Positions 1 to 12,600 of a DNA stretch of 64,000 bases are shown piece by piece. The stretch lies in the NCBI RefSeq assembly GCF_021155765.1, contig NC_060106.1:5835501-5899500 (forward strand), written 5' to 3'. The stretch comes from Diprion similis. Its lineage: Eukaryota > Arthropoda > Insecta > Hymenoptera > Diprionidae. Under the pieces are notes generated by a model. That model was not told the origin of the DNA and made no database searches. It worked only from the letters and a program-made list of their open reading frames with translations. The number at the start of each line of letters is the position of its first letter. The first letter of the stretch is position 1. The translations under genes were made by a program, and so were the position numbers.

Positions 1-342
1 TACAAGGACCCATCTTGTGTTCAGTATTATTATCATCGCACATTACAACAGCTTGTTAATCCAAGCACAGAAACTTTGTCACAAAGTTGTGTTAGGATGT
101 GAGGTCCATTATCAATATCCTCGAACACATGACAGCGGCAGTAACGTCGGCATTGCCGCGTTTCAGCCGGTGTTCAGTTTCAAATTGTCTTTAAACTGTA
201 CAATGACGCGCGATAAAAGAGAGACCTGAAAGCGAAAACGATCGCGCGAATTGAACGTTATCTAAAAGTCGACTGATCTCAGGATAGACAACGGAGTTTT
301 ATAACCTCTCGTGTAGGAAGGGGGTATACACTGATTACCCAC

Positions 343-3300
343 CTGCTGTCAGAAACGTTATCGGAAATTTTTTTGTGGGACGACGTGACGCTATCGGTTT
401 CTGCCTGGCGCAAACAAATTTGTTCGTAAGCGTGTTCGGTGTCCTTGATCACGTTGGACCTTATCGGTACGCCATTAGTGATCGGTTTGTAGTTATTGTT
501 GTGGACATTGTTGTTGTTGTTGATGATATTGTTGTTGATAACGTTGTTCGCGTGGATGTCCACTTTGACTGTTGAAGAAAGCAAACACGAATTATAAAAC
601 AAATTAGTTATTATAGTACACACTTGTGTACAACAGCTTCATAGCCCCGATAAGTACCTCATCATGAAACCTACGTCTCTCGTATGCACACACTTTCACC
701 AATGTGATTACGCTGTTTTTCTTTCCGTTTTTCCGGATGTTATAAATGGTGGTTTAAATTCATATGATCTGTATCTACATCCTGTCTGCGATCGCGCAGA
801 GCAGGATATGAAAGAAGAGTAGGAATCTGTCAGCCCTGTCGATGGCTGTCCGAAGTTGGTCAATGCATGTTCGACCTGGTCTCACTTCGAGAAACTCAAA
901 GTTTATTGATAGATTCTGCAGGTGACGGTTTGACATGGTAAATAATAGTTCCAGTAAAATCGCTCACGTGCTCGTTCAAAATGAGAAAATATTTTTTTAC
1001 TGCATGGGCATTGAAAAGTTCACTTTTTGTCGCAGTTTTCGTTCCGTAAAGTGACGCTTTATACGGCAGCGAACAAAGTTGCGGAATAAAGTCTTTATTC
1101 CGCAGTTTTGATGCGCAGTTCGAAGTGCGCATCCCAAATTGCTGAATAAAGTAGCTTCGTCGAACAGATCGCAACAAAACCTCACTCTTCGTTTTGCTTT
1201 TTAATGCCCATACCGTAAAAAATATTGAATGTGGCATGCCCGTAAACCGTTTTTTGGCTCGGATAATTTCAGTACTCGCTTCCGGCTCGCCTTCAGCTCG
1301 TTCTGAGATCTTTATCCTTACCAAAAAACAGGCGGTTTACGGGCATGCCACATAAATAGCTAATTTCGGTTGATTAGATATCGTCAATTGCCTGGCGATT
1401 CTCTTAAATTTTCCACCCGTTCTTTGTTTCCCGAAAGTTTTTACTGAATCTATTTATTCGACAAGCTGAAGTCGTCCATCTGAGGAATGATCTTCTAGTA
1501 ACTATAGAAATCATTGTATTTGCCGTCGTCACACCGATTCGACTAAATAAAAGACCAAAGCATGATGAAGAGTAAATCTTTCTCACATCACGCGCTTTCA
1601 AACTGTGAAATTGACTTTTTCCCATACCGCGACAAATAGATGTTTCGACGGACTAAATAGTACATCCATAACTCCAATCAACTCGAAATTCTATGTACAC
1701 TTTCGCAGCTAAACAAGCATTGGAAACATAATCTGATCGGTTTGAACAGCCGACGAAATTTCTCCCGCATTACGTACGAATTTGTCCTGCGTTATAGACA
1801 CGTGTAGAAAATCATTCAGGTTTAAAAAACGATCCACCATGGCTCCAACATGGATGAACTATTATTATATGACCTATTACACAACGTCCATATGAATTCC
1901 ACCACTCCCCTAAGCGGTTCCATCTGATTTAGCACAAACACGCGCAGCATCGCGTTAGTCAAAGTTGATCCGACGATTGCGTGTTCGGCGATTTAATTGG
2001 CCGTGGTGAACGCCTCCGTAGCGACACATCCAACATCCCCGAGGCTCATCTGCTATAATCTAGGAGAAAATGTGGGCATCGAGAGGGCCGTCGTGCTAGA
2101 TCGAGGTCACCTTGGGCGGAGCAGACACCGACACTCGGAATATCTGGGACGTGCCACTTACCTGTTAACGTCTCATCTTTCCTCTCGACGCCCTCCCGAG
2201 TCCCGGATTCGCCGAATAGAGGCGTTATTCGCGTGTACACCAGGTCGTTCGGACTGTGAAGGTAAAAGGACTCGGTGTCCTTCGGTTTTGGCGGTGTGTC
2301 CGCTATGAATGCGGTCATTGGATTTATGTAGATGCCATCCCGCGGTCTCGCGCTTGGCGGGTGAAGGTAAAATGGTTCTTGAAACATTTCGCATCCGCGT
2401 AGAGAGCACTGGAATTAAAAAAAAAAACACGATTCATTAACGTACAGTAGAATTATCAGTGAGGTAGATTTATCTGACGATATATAACAATGTTGATGAT
2501 AACGTGATAAGATGATGATCGTGCCGTCCTTTAAACTTTTCGAAAGATGTCGTGAACTCGAGAAAGTTTCGTTCAAAATTCATCAAACGTGTTGCATAAT
2601 TTGGTGAAAAGGTGGAAAAAATTCGTCTAGTTTCGCGTGAATGAAACAAGGAAAAAAAAAAATATGCCGCTGATGTCGAATTTTTAATCGATAAATTCTA
2701 CTTATTGTCAATTTTGGAAAGTTAAAATCTTGCAGTAGACGGTCTAAAATGCTAAATTGTATCTTATATATTGACAAATTTGTATCACGACTGAGGCTTA
2801 TTTTGATTATTTTCTAAAAATCACATGTTATCAGAAATCTATTTTCATCTACTTGTCTACAGGATTCTCTAATTTGTAAACCAGTTTGGCATTTCAAAAA
2901 TCATACAATCATAACAACTCCTTGAACTCCTTACAATAACTAAACTTTTCCGATTAAGATTCTCGGACTGTCAATTTCTTCAGTATGAAGAAGATCATTT
3001 TTCAATAAGATTTAACTTGGTCCTCAACTTTAATCGCACGATTAAAACGATACTCTCGGTAGTTTTTCGAGGGAACCATATTTGTGCATGACATGAACTT
3101 AGACAAGTTCAAGCATAAAAGTACACATTATAGGAAATTGACATTACCAAGTGATTCCAGATGATATCAGGCAAATGCTTTACGCGATTTCAAATTTCTG
3201 CAGACAACGTTTCGAACGACTTATCGCGACTCTACCCGACACAAAAATTCACCATGAAGTCCTCAAATGAATTCAGACTACCTCTCAGCAGGACGTGTAA

Positions 3301-3887
3301 TCAACTTCAAAAGTGTTCTAAATCTCGTAAACATACTCGATATGTTTAATTTCGTTTACGCAAGCTAGCATTAGGTACAATTATATTTATTCACGTATAT
3401 GTATAATATACTTATATGCCACCTGTAGCACGGAAGGAAAAAGGGCATGGCAAACAACAATCGCCCAGTGTCACCTGTGATTCTAGTTTTTATTCGAAAC
3501 CGTGAGAAACGTTTTTTGTTTGTCCAAGTGTTTGTTTTTATTACCTCAGAATTAGTCGGCTATGTTAACAAAGTGAACAACCGAGGCCGAAAACTAGTTG
3601 GTCGAGTTGCAACAGCTCGATGCTGCACACGTAATGCAAAACCAAACTAATTATGACTAGTGGAATGAACATGACAGTTTTGAAAAAAGAAAAGCAAAAG
3701 GTGAAGAAGAAAATGAAAAACAGCGATACAACGAAAAGTCAAATCAAGTTATACCTTGTCAATGGAACTTGTCGCGCAGCTGCAGGTTGTCCCGTCGCTT
3801 AGATCTTCGGAAAAATCAGATCCTATAAGCTGATGCTGCGCCATTGTCTTGGCCCCAGCATCAGAACGATATCTGGTCACTAATTTC
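343..3887 (-). CDS. Partial gene for an unidentified tyrosine-motif-rich protein, probable cytoplasmic tail
   Basis: Three minus-strand exons with good splice sites and matching phases: 3755-3887 (acceptor after a T-rich tract, donor AAG|GTATAA), 2162-2408 (acceptor TTCCAG, donor CAG|GTAAGT) and 343-568 (acceptor CTTCAACAG, donor CAG|GTGGGT). Phases join as 0 and 1 with no stop, giving about 200 residues. The product is polar, with no domain I recognise. It has repeated tyrosine contexts (FYLHPP, IYINP, FYLHSP, LVYTRI, HAYEQI), a Cys-containing CSCATSS segment and an Asn-rich run encoded by a GTT-type microsatellite near 500-545. Such tails are typical of single-pass receptors or adhesion proteins, but that is inference. 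If the last donor is not used, the frame stops at 279. Upstream exons, including any transmembrane exon, were not found; they must lie above 3.9 kb. The 3' end may lie beyond the left edge. Exon calls are fairly sure; identity is unknown. Confidence 0.6.
497..545. repeat. GTT/GAT trinucleotide microsatellite inside a coding exon
   Basis: A run of GTT and GAT triplets on the plus strand encodes the poly-Asn stretch of the minus-strand exon 343-568. It is in frame, so length changes would alter only the Asn run. Confidence 0.7.
979..1229. mobile_element. Foldback (MITE-like) element with about 30-bp inverted ends
   Basis: The left arm at 984-1017 (with TGCATGGGCATTGAAAAG) pairs with the right arm at 1195-1227 (with TTTTTAATGCCCATACCG), with a few mismatches. 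Inside are a near-perfect 23-bp palindrome at 1081-1103 (GCGGAATAAAG, one centre base, CTTTATTCCGC) and an 8-bp-arm hairpin at 1110-1133. It carries no coding frame of note and lies in an intron of the minus-strand gene. Target duplications are not clear. Confidence 0.6.
1229..1354. mobile_element. Second foldback element abutting the first
   Basis: TGTGGCATGCCCGTAAACCG at about 1230-1250 is repeated as its exact reverse complement at about 1333-1352. The pairing continues inward through a T6/A6 run and a diverged GGATAA segment. It makes a 125-bp hairpin directly next to the preceding foldback element. Confidence 0.6.
1355..2161. other. Intronic sequence of the minus-strand gene
   Basis: Lies between exons 343-568 and 2162-2408 together with the two foldbacks. 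I see no further exon or repeat. The open frames on both strands around 2000-2160 are extensions of the adjacent GC-richer exon. Confidence 0.5.
2409..3754. other. Intron of the minus-strand gene
   Basis: AT-rich sequence between exons 2162-2408 and 3755-3887. No convincing coding segment or repeat was seen. Confidence 0.5.
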
Positions 3888-6800
3888 CTGTTGAAAAAAA
3901 TCGATTTACGATTTGGCACGTAACACGTAATACATCGTATTTCTCAAGTCATCGCAGCGTATCTGCGCGAGATTGCGAAATGTTATTTTTCGCGTTACAA
4001 GCAAAATCGAAGCATACACAATGTTGAATACAATTTGAGACGCTCGGATAATTGTAAAAATTGGACACAGCCATGCAGGTGCTCGACGACTCGCTGCAGG
4101 GACATCTGATCAACAAAACATCGATGGTGAAATACGGATAAAAAATCATTGCCCGATGTTGAAATATCTCATTGAAACCGCTGCCCAGTCACGTACATCT
4201 ATATACAGCCGTTTTGTTCCGTTGTTTAAGTCTTGTTTTATTTATTTATTTATTCCCTCTGTGTACCTATACAATCCGTGACGTGTGCGGATTCGGGCTT
4301 CCGTCTGCGTCCGTTTGCCGTGTGGAATTAGGCGGAAATGTATGCGGCGATAAATTAGTAATTATTAATACAATAGCGAGAATAGGCGTGATAGGAGATC
4401 ACCGTAGCGCATTTTCATTGCCCTCGACTTTCTCAAATTTTCTCTGCGACTTGAATCACGTTGGTTAGCATCGCCTCTATAACGTCAAATAATAAGAACT
4501 TTCGCGAATTTTTATTCCAGCGACAACGATGCTCCATTCATGTATGTTACGCACCTGAAATATTTGCGTGGCATAATATACTCCTAATGTTAAAACTTTC
4601 CAAAATTAGAGTTGAAAAAGTTTTTTCATGCCTATACAAAAAGAAACGATGCTATCCACTAGGTGTTAGCATTAAGGAACGAGGAACGAGTGACGCAACC
4701 TTTTACTATTATACCTAAATGCAATTCTAAAAAGTAATTGTGCAGAGCAAGGCACGTGGAACGATAGGGGGAAACTGTAGCTACAGGTACGTTCACAATG
4801 GCGGCAAAATCGCTAATAATTCCATCAGTCTAAATCTTCGTTCGCCTGTGTCTCTTGCGCTCTACTAAACACACATGTATATATTTATACACGCTAAATA
4901 CGGAGATCATGCATTATACACTCGGTGAATATTACTAATTTACATAACTCGTCGGATTTTATTCACCGCCACGGAGCAAATAAACAAATGAACCTTTCTC
5001 TGCTTGGGTACAAGACCGGAGCAATTTCGGACGATGCCTGTAATGTAACGAGGATAACCCGTATAATGTACATACACGCGTGTGTAAATCACGGTCATAA
5101 GCCTCGGCTCACTACATTTGCATGGAACTTACGTAGGCAACGAGATGTGAACGGCTGATAAGAACTGTAAGTTTTTAACAGCGTAATTGAGCGAGCGATC
5201 GATTTTCGGTAACTGCAGTAGGATTAATTGACCGGTTATAATATATCATACAAGGCTTATAACCACGCATCAACGTATGAAGAAATATCTGCGTGTACGA
5301 AATGCGGTCGTGTAACTTATTTCAGCTCTACCATCTGAATTAATTCAGAACACAGATCTGCGGATGAACTGTAACCTATTAGCGAATCAAGGATGCGTTT
5401 CAGTTCGGGTAAAATTATTCCAAATCTACACGCTAATCTATTCAGTCCAGAAGCTGAAAGGTTCGCAATTAAAAACTATCGAACCATTGGATATATGTAT
5501 ACTGGTGTATTATACACTGTAATTTCTGTTCTGGAAAGATCTCTTCGCGTAGCCTACGGCAATATTCTATAAGAAAGACTCCGAGGTGTTAAGGATGAAT
5601 AACAAGGTAGGAGAAGTAAAAAAATTGATTGAAATGTCGCGAGCAATGTCATTCACGCCAATGATAATGAACACGAATTATACGACTTCCTTACTACATG
5701 CTATAAAAGTGGATCTGAGCAAATTGGAATAGCACAAGCTGAGAATTCTGAGATTTGAGAAAAGGTTATGCAATTAGAGATGTTTCAAATCAGTAAACTC
5801 TTGTATTTTTACCCAATTCCAATGATTTTTAACTTATTTTGCTCACGATGTATAAAAGTTTCGAGAGATCACCTGACAAATACAATTGTAACAATAATTT
5901 TGTGTAAATATGGTTCAATAATCTCAGAAACATTAAAGCCGACCAAGAAATACCAGAGTTTGATCATTTTGAAGATTTGAATTATAAAATCTTATTTTCA
6001 AATAGTTTATATCTTAGCTGGCCTTGTTAGAATTCGCTTACATTAATTTGAATTACAGATTGTGGATTTTTCTTCGTTCACCTTCACTATTACTGGCGGA
6101 AATAACATTCCTGGAGATTTTTAATAGGTTTCTCATGTTTTTCTAACTCTTGATCCAAACGGTTACGCAGATTCACCTTCGAGCTTATCAGGTATACCGA
6201 AATGAAACTCATGCTTTCAGACAGTTTGAAAATGCAGTTTAGATCGCTCGTCAGACGTTGCGGCGATTAAGACGTCGAATTAGATAAAGATTAAACGCTT
6301 TCCCGCATTTAAACAATTATCTGCAACATTCTAAGTTCCTATCCCCCGGAGGTTCAACTTTCTATAGTGGCAAAGGAAGCAATTAGGAAGCGGAGTGGAT
6401 TCGGTACCAACGACTCGCCAATTCACAATATTTCTCAACTGCACGATTATTCAGATTGCAACACCAGTTCCGGTATAATCAAACTTTAGTATCATACCTA
6501 TATACGTACGATTAATTGATCAATCACTAAGAAGACTTACACTGCGTTCCTAAAACCGTGTTTGAAAATATTCACTCACGTATAAGACGCGTGCTTATAG
6601 TATAGCTGTCGGTGAAACTTGGCGTCTGCAATGCTCTTAATTACATCTACTTTTTACTCACTGAACATGAACACCGCTAGCTCGACACAAACGGAAGACC
6701 ATAACAGAAATAAGTGTATAACTTATTAGAATAAATGACAAGAACTGCTACATCGTAACAGAAAATAGGTCACTCTTGTTTGAAATACGGAATATTATCG

Positions 6801-8181
6801 TCGTACATAAGTAAATACGATCATGCAATACATCCAAGCTTTAACGTCTCGGCTATATTGAAAATTGCAATATTAGAAAATTGCTGTATAATCGTTGACT
6901 ATACTGTAGTTTTAAATAGCACGATGGCCACGCTTTCCGGACACCCCGTAACCGCGTCGCACCTAGAATTATACATACCATTACACGCATTGGAACAGAG
7001 GAAAGCACTACGAAGCTTTCGGATTTAAAGTACAGAGAACAGTGTCGATGAATGAGATTTTCGCTTCGGATTTCAACAGTCAATTTATCGGCAGTATTGT
7101 CACCGGATGGTTTGTGTCAGAATACACGTCGGTATAGCAATGGGAACCGGAAGTAATGAAATAACAAAAGAGAAAGAGAAGAGAGGAGCGAGGTAGGCAG
7201 GTAAAAGTAAAAGGTAGATAATAAATTTTACTGCATCAATCGCAAGTCTTGCGGTTAATTATAAATTAGAAACAAAAAACGTCATTCCGATTCTTGTCGT
7301 AAACAGTTTCTCATCTGTAAAGCTACACAAGTGTGTGTAAAATAATAAATTCTTCTGCACATTCACTCGAAACTACACGCAGGTTTTCATGTATCAGTCT
7401 GGCGAGTCTCGCACGATTGCGGTCAATCGATTTTACGACTTTTTTCACATCTTCCTTTTTCTTTATACTTGTCCCAAAGAGATTGACACTAAAAATCAAC
7501 TTTCACGCGAAGAGGATGCATCGGGAGAAGATAGCGATCTTCGCGTCATATCTCTGCAGCCATATCACGAGTCGTCTTTTCAAGTATTTATTAAACCTGG
7601 CCTCATCCAGACCGACAAAGTCACGGATCGCAATTCGTTTTCATCTAACGACTGGCTTACAGTTATCCGTGTTCTCTTCAGTCGGCCAAACTTTGCCCTA
7701 AATACATCGATTTACTGTATATATTTACATAGTGGCTTAACGCTATAAACACGTACACATGCACCATATAACCATAGTCGCAAAATCGGTCCCTGCAGAA
7801 AGAAAAAAAAAAAAACTAAACTCAAGTAAATGCACAAGTAATTCATACCTTTCTCCGCTGTCCCTTTGTCAGCGTAAACCCGGTTCTCTCTTCACACGCG
7901 AGGAGAGAAACGATTGTCACCAGTATTAGTTTGTTACTTCCTTTTTTTTTCCTGTTGCACACTTTCCAGCACGATTTAAACCCTAGGTAAACAAAGTCCC
8001 TCGGACTTAGTAACCGCTGCAACGCACAACACAGAACGACTCACACAGTTGGTGCTTTTCACCATCAGGCCCAACTACAATGTTAACTATGATTCCGATT
8101 TCTTCAGCGGTTCGGCTTCCGGCATTGAACGGGCCGCTGATTAATTAGTATTAATAACACCGTTTGTCCATTCGTCCGTCA

Positions 8182-8452
8182 GTCCGCGAATCTTGAAGAG
8201 TCGCGAAGAGCGTGATCGGCGGGCAACGAACCCTCGGCAACCGACATCCAGGTGCAGAAAGCGACAGACCGGGACTCCGGCCCAACACCTGCCTCCACCA
8301 ACTGTTGCCCGAGCTTCGGTCCGAGTTCTGTGCCAACATCTCCCACCACGTCCGCCTCCGCTGTGTCGGCATTCCCATCACCATCGGCACTGGGTCCACG
8401 AACTGTGTCGACAACCTGCCTCAATTTTATGCATCTTCGACGCACAGATCGG
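8182..8452 (+). other. GC-rich exon-like island, strand and frame unresolved
   Basis: This block is markedly GC-richer than its AT-rich surroundings. It follows a pyrimidine-leaning CAG acceptor-like site and ends at an ATCG|GTAAGC donor-like site. Two plus frames and two minus frames are open across most of it, and none starts with ATG. It could be a 5' UTR exon, an internal coding exon or a remnant. I recognise no protein. Confidence 0.25.
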
Positions 8453-11400
8453 TAAGCCATAAGTGTTACACCATTTCGCAGGGGCTTTATCGAGCTGTTT
8501 TTCGTTTTCTTGTACCATTTTTGGTAACTTATAGTGTCTTACGTTCTATGAGGTCGTCGACGAGTTGGATATTTCTTCCATTTCTCATGCGTAAATATTG
8601 TCGAGAAAGCATTTCGAGCAAAAATATGCCGATACTGATGCTTCGAGGTCTGATTCTGAAGTCCGTGGTTTGGAACTTGGAATCTGGATAAATCATAGGC
8701 CGCCGATTGAAGGAAGGAACACCTTACAGATCTCAGACTACTTGTTGCGTTTTCAGTAGATGTAAATCAAAGTATAACTACCTCAAAGTAAAGGAAGTGC
8801 TATGGGATTAAAGAACTTTATCACGACATGTTGAATCAGATATGGAGAATTCATTGTCCAAATGAAATGATCGCGGCTGGATTTCATTGAACTTTTAAAG
8901 TCGAGGAAACGCGGGTTACATCATATTCACCTCGATGTAATGAGCAGTGGCCACCGGAGTTAATATATGAAAGTGTGTCGAGTATTCCACATAATTCCTC
9001 CGTTTTCGTAAAACGTTTCAGATTGGAGCTATTGTCGAAGAGAGAATCGTGATGTTCACATAATCATTATAACTCATGTGTAATAAGTTGCAGTCCTCAT
9101 ACTGAAGATGTTGGTAACCATCAGGTTGTATCTGACTACACGTAACTGGTCAAAGATTAAATTTCTGTCGTCTTTTACGATCTTTCGGAACCATCGTTGT
9201 ACGTACAGTGAAACTCATGGTGTACAAAAATTGCAGGCATAAAAGTCTTGCTGAAACCTGATCACCTCATAACTCATCGACTGCTGGGGAATCGAATTGA
9301 GGTGATTCCAGAGGCCGTTTTGCTTTTTTACATTGTTACGGTGGTCAAGCATGCAGAACCGCATGCCGATAAGTGCCAACATGCCATTTTGACACGCTAA
9401 ATTGGTTCAATTCGCTAGACTGTTTGAAGTATAGGGTACAATAGATAGAGGATCGAAGTAGTCGCTGTAGCTCCGGTAAAATCGATGCTAATTTTGAATG
9501 CAAATGTTGACAACGAATCCGTCGATGCTTGTGCCTGCTTACAAGGTAAATAAAACTAACTGCATACTTGTTATTATCTGAGACCGTAAGAAAGTAGAAC
9601 TTTTCTCCACGGATACTTCCGTGAGCCTTGGAACGGCGTTAAACTAACGGAATTTAATGTGCCAGTGAGCTCCCGCACCTTTGAGTGTCGTCTTCGAGCA
9701 CTTTAGTGTGAAACGGGAGTTTGGAACTAATCGTGTTTACGTTGTTTGGGTTTTCTGTTTCTCTTTTTGCGCTATTAACCACAGTATCCAAGAATCTAAC
9801 TCGCAAATAGTGAGTCACCGAAGTTAAACGACTACGTATATACGACGTACATGATAAAGTCTCTTCGGTAGTTTTTTGGTTCGAAGGACGCTGAGTCGTA
9901 CGTGGTCTTGGTATCCCGTAAATATCTACCGGTAAGTAATGATCTCTCAGCAATTGTTACGGTACATGAAAGCAATCAATCCGATTGATAAATCTTTTAA
10001 TGCTTGAGCAAAGTAGAGATGTAACTGTAAGCGTATGTACCGATGGACTGTAAGCCAGAGAGCCGCAACGATTATTTTGCAACTACAAAGTGCCCGAAAT
10101 ATTAGACGATCGACGGCAGTTCATCAGTCAGCTCTTCCAGAAGAAATCAAAATTTAACATCCATCGTAAATTGACGAGTCGACCTAGAAGCTCAGCGTCG
10201 TGAGAAGCTGTTTGAAGAATCAATAAACCAGAGCATAGGATCAGACCAAGAGGTTTCATCGACTTTCATTTTTCCCAGATTGTACCGGGATGAAAAATAA
10301 ATTCTAATCAACACCGTAGAAAACCGTGCTAGAGATGATTTGAAATGGTATAAATTGCCCAGATGGTGGAACGATGCCTATACTCAAAGAAACGTGAACA
10401 CGAACCAGCTGTTAATCACGTCTTGAGAGCTCACCTACCACCATATCCGCAGCTTCTACCTTGTTACACATTTTTTTCCCATTTCTACGTTTTCAATCTC
10501 ATGCCTCGTTGAGTTACTTGCAGCTACATATATAGATATATATATATATATACTGTATCGGGGTCAAATGCAAGGGCAAGTCGAAAGCACCCTCGAGTCC
10601 CTTCTTCCAGTAATTATTTTCACTAAATTTACGTTCATTTCGTATTACAGATACACCATGTATAAGCTGTGCACCATAATTCGCTTGTGTACGACAAAAA
10701 AACTTGTTCATCCATCGCAGTGTACCTTATGCAAAGGAAAGTCCGTTTATGCATGCCGTGGTTAAAGAAGCGTTTCAACTTTACAGGCCCTCGCATACGT
10801 ACATTATAATATCTAGGTAGCGTATTGTTTCCATGCGAATTACAATGGAACGATAATTTAGCGAATTTCTCATTGATTTCGAAAACCGCCGTCCCCTGCA
10901 GTAGGGGGAAAAAATATTACAGATGTTGCTGTGCCTTAATTGGTTAGATCCATCGTCCAATATATTACTATTTATAATGAATAAGTATCTGAATCCTTTT
11001 TCACTACTAATTCAAACTCATGAAATAGTTATAATTTAATATGAACCTTTAATTTAGGAGAATAAGATTCCCGATTGATATGTTGTTGCTTTATGGATTG
11101 TGATCTTTGGGTTGAATATAGATTCCAGAATAGAAATAATAATTGAAGTTCTACAGCGTGTTTCCTCATAGATTTAAATAATTTTAAAAAACTTATCTTT
11201 GGACAGAATCTTTTCTTAAACCTAAAACAAACTTTTTGGTGGTGCCACGGAGGAAAATGATTTTAATTAAGTAATAATAATTATTATAATTAATAATATA
11301 ATGTACTAATTAATTGTTTCTTAATATTTTTTTTTTAAATATACCCTGACATATACCGTGCATAAACCTGTTACTGTGCTTGCTTTCCAAATGGTGAACG

Positions 11401-12059
11401 TTGTTTTCTGTAGAAGAAGACAACACTTGTGATGCATAATCTCAAATACAGAATTAACGTATGGTTTCCTTCAACACGAACCAATTTTCATCTATTTATT
11501 TTACGCATGAAGATTGCATTGGATGTTGACTGTTTTTTCCACGATATAAAACGCATTTTCCAATCTACCACAGTTGCTGACTCGTAAAACTCACGAAATA
11601 AAACTTGAAGCAATTCGATTACTTTCTATAAATTTCCAGGCTTTCTATCCTATATAATAATACTGTTATTATTCTTAACAGATGGCGTAACAAAGAATAA
11701 TATTGTTTGTTCATCAATTTAAAGAGAATCATTCATCATTTCCCCTAAATTTTATACTTCAAAAACCTTTTTGAATATGTACAGTACAAATGCGCTATCC
11801 CTATTCCTAAATTACAGATACAAACGCATGACTGTGCAATATAACAAGACTATTTCTTATCGTCACTAACTTTTTCATCCGTGTTGTTACCGTCAGGCAA
11901 TCAAGCGAAGATCCCCAGCATAAAATGCAAAACTACCAGGAAGCTCCCGTTTAGCAAACGACTGAAGCAATTACCTAACGCCATGCTTAAGCCATTTTTT
12001 ATCATGAAGTGGCGGATGCCGATCGCCAAGAATCAAGCGCCAAGTAATCGCGCCACCGG

Positions 12060-12600
12060 GTGATAAAAAGCGTGTGAAAAAGGAAAAGAAAAGATTCTCG
12101 CTTTCCTCTCGTTGACCTTGACCGACCGGGATTCAAGCGGAGGAAGGAAGTCGCTTTGTTGTGCGATCGGCGTTACTCTGCCGATTTGAATTTGGCTCCA
12201 GGCCATCAAAGAACGAAAGTTTTTACGCCGTCCTGGAATCCACCAGAGGTAGGGTCACGCCTGGGTCGCCAATGAATCGAGCATAGACTCTCCTGACCGG
12301 CGAACGGTAGAAAATATCTTCTTTCTTATCTGAAGCACCGGTTTACGCGTACTAAAATACTGCCAGGAATAGAATTGCCGCACGGTAAAGAGATGCCGAT
12401 TACACGCTGTTTGGTACCCGTCGTCCGATCGAGTCTGAACGCCTCTCCTCCGCCTCCGGAGAACTCGTATCTTTTTCCCCTGGCTCGGATAACTGTAAAA
12501 CCCTTCTCTTCACCGTGTCGTAGGTATGCCTCTTGCACTGCTGCTTCTCTTTCTTCCTTCGGAGGCTCAGTTTTATTCTTATTGAAAAACAAGAATATCC
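12060..12600. other. GC-richer island with open frames on both strands
   Basis: Base composition rises here relative to its neighbours, and a minus frame (12326-12592) and a plus frame (12375-12659) are both open. The minus product would be charged, with a Gly-rich patch. No splice pair or family could be assigned; it may be a promoter or first-exon region. Confidence 0.2.

Noticed and set aside
896-1324. 142-codon minus-strand open frame
   Set aside because: It spans the two foldback elements, and the frame follows from their hairpin sequence rather than from a protein family.
4172-4468. Plus-strand hydrophobic open frame that looks like a membrane segment
   Set aside because: No splice partners or recognisable family; composition is that of T-rich DNA.
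5129-5156. Minus-strand 22-base microexon between a CAG and GTAAGT
   Set aside because: Splice motifs alone on so short a piece are likely chance.
7848-7990. Minus-strand open frame with a hydrophobic LILVTIVSLLACEE stretch followed by a GTATGA donor, resembling a signal-peptide exon
   Set aside because: No ATG in frame before a stop, and its exit phase does not fit the exon at 3755-3887.
10434-10471. Short minus-strand ATG frame ending in a good AG|GTGAGC donor
   Set aside because: Only 12 codons, with no next exon or family to support it.
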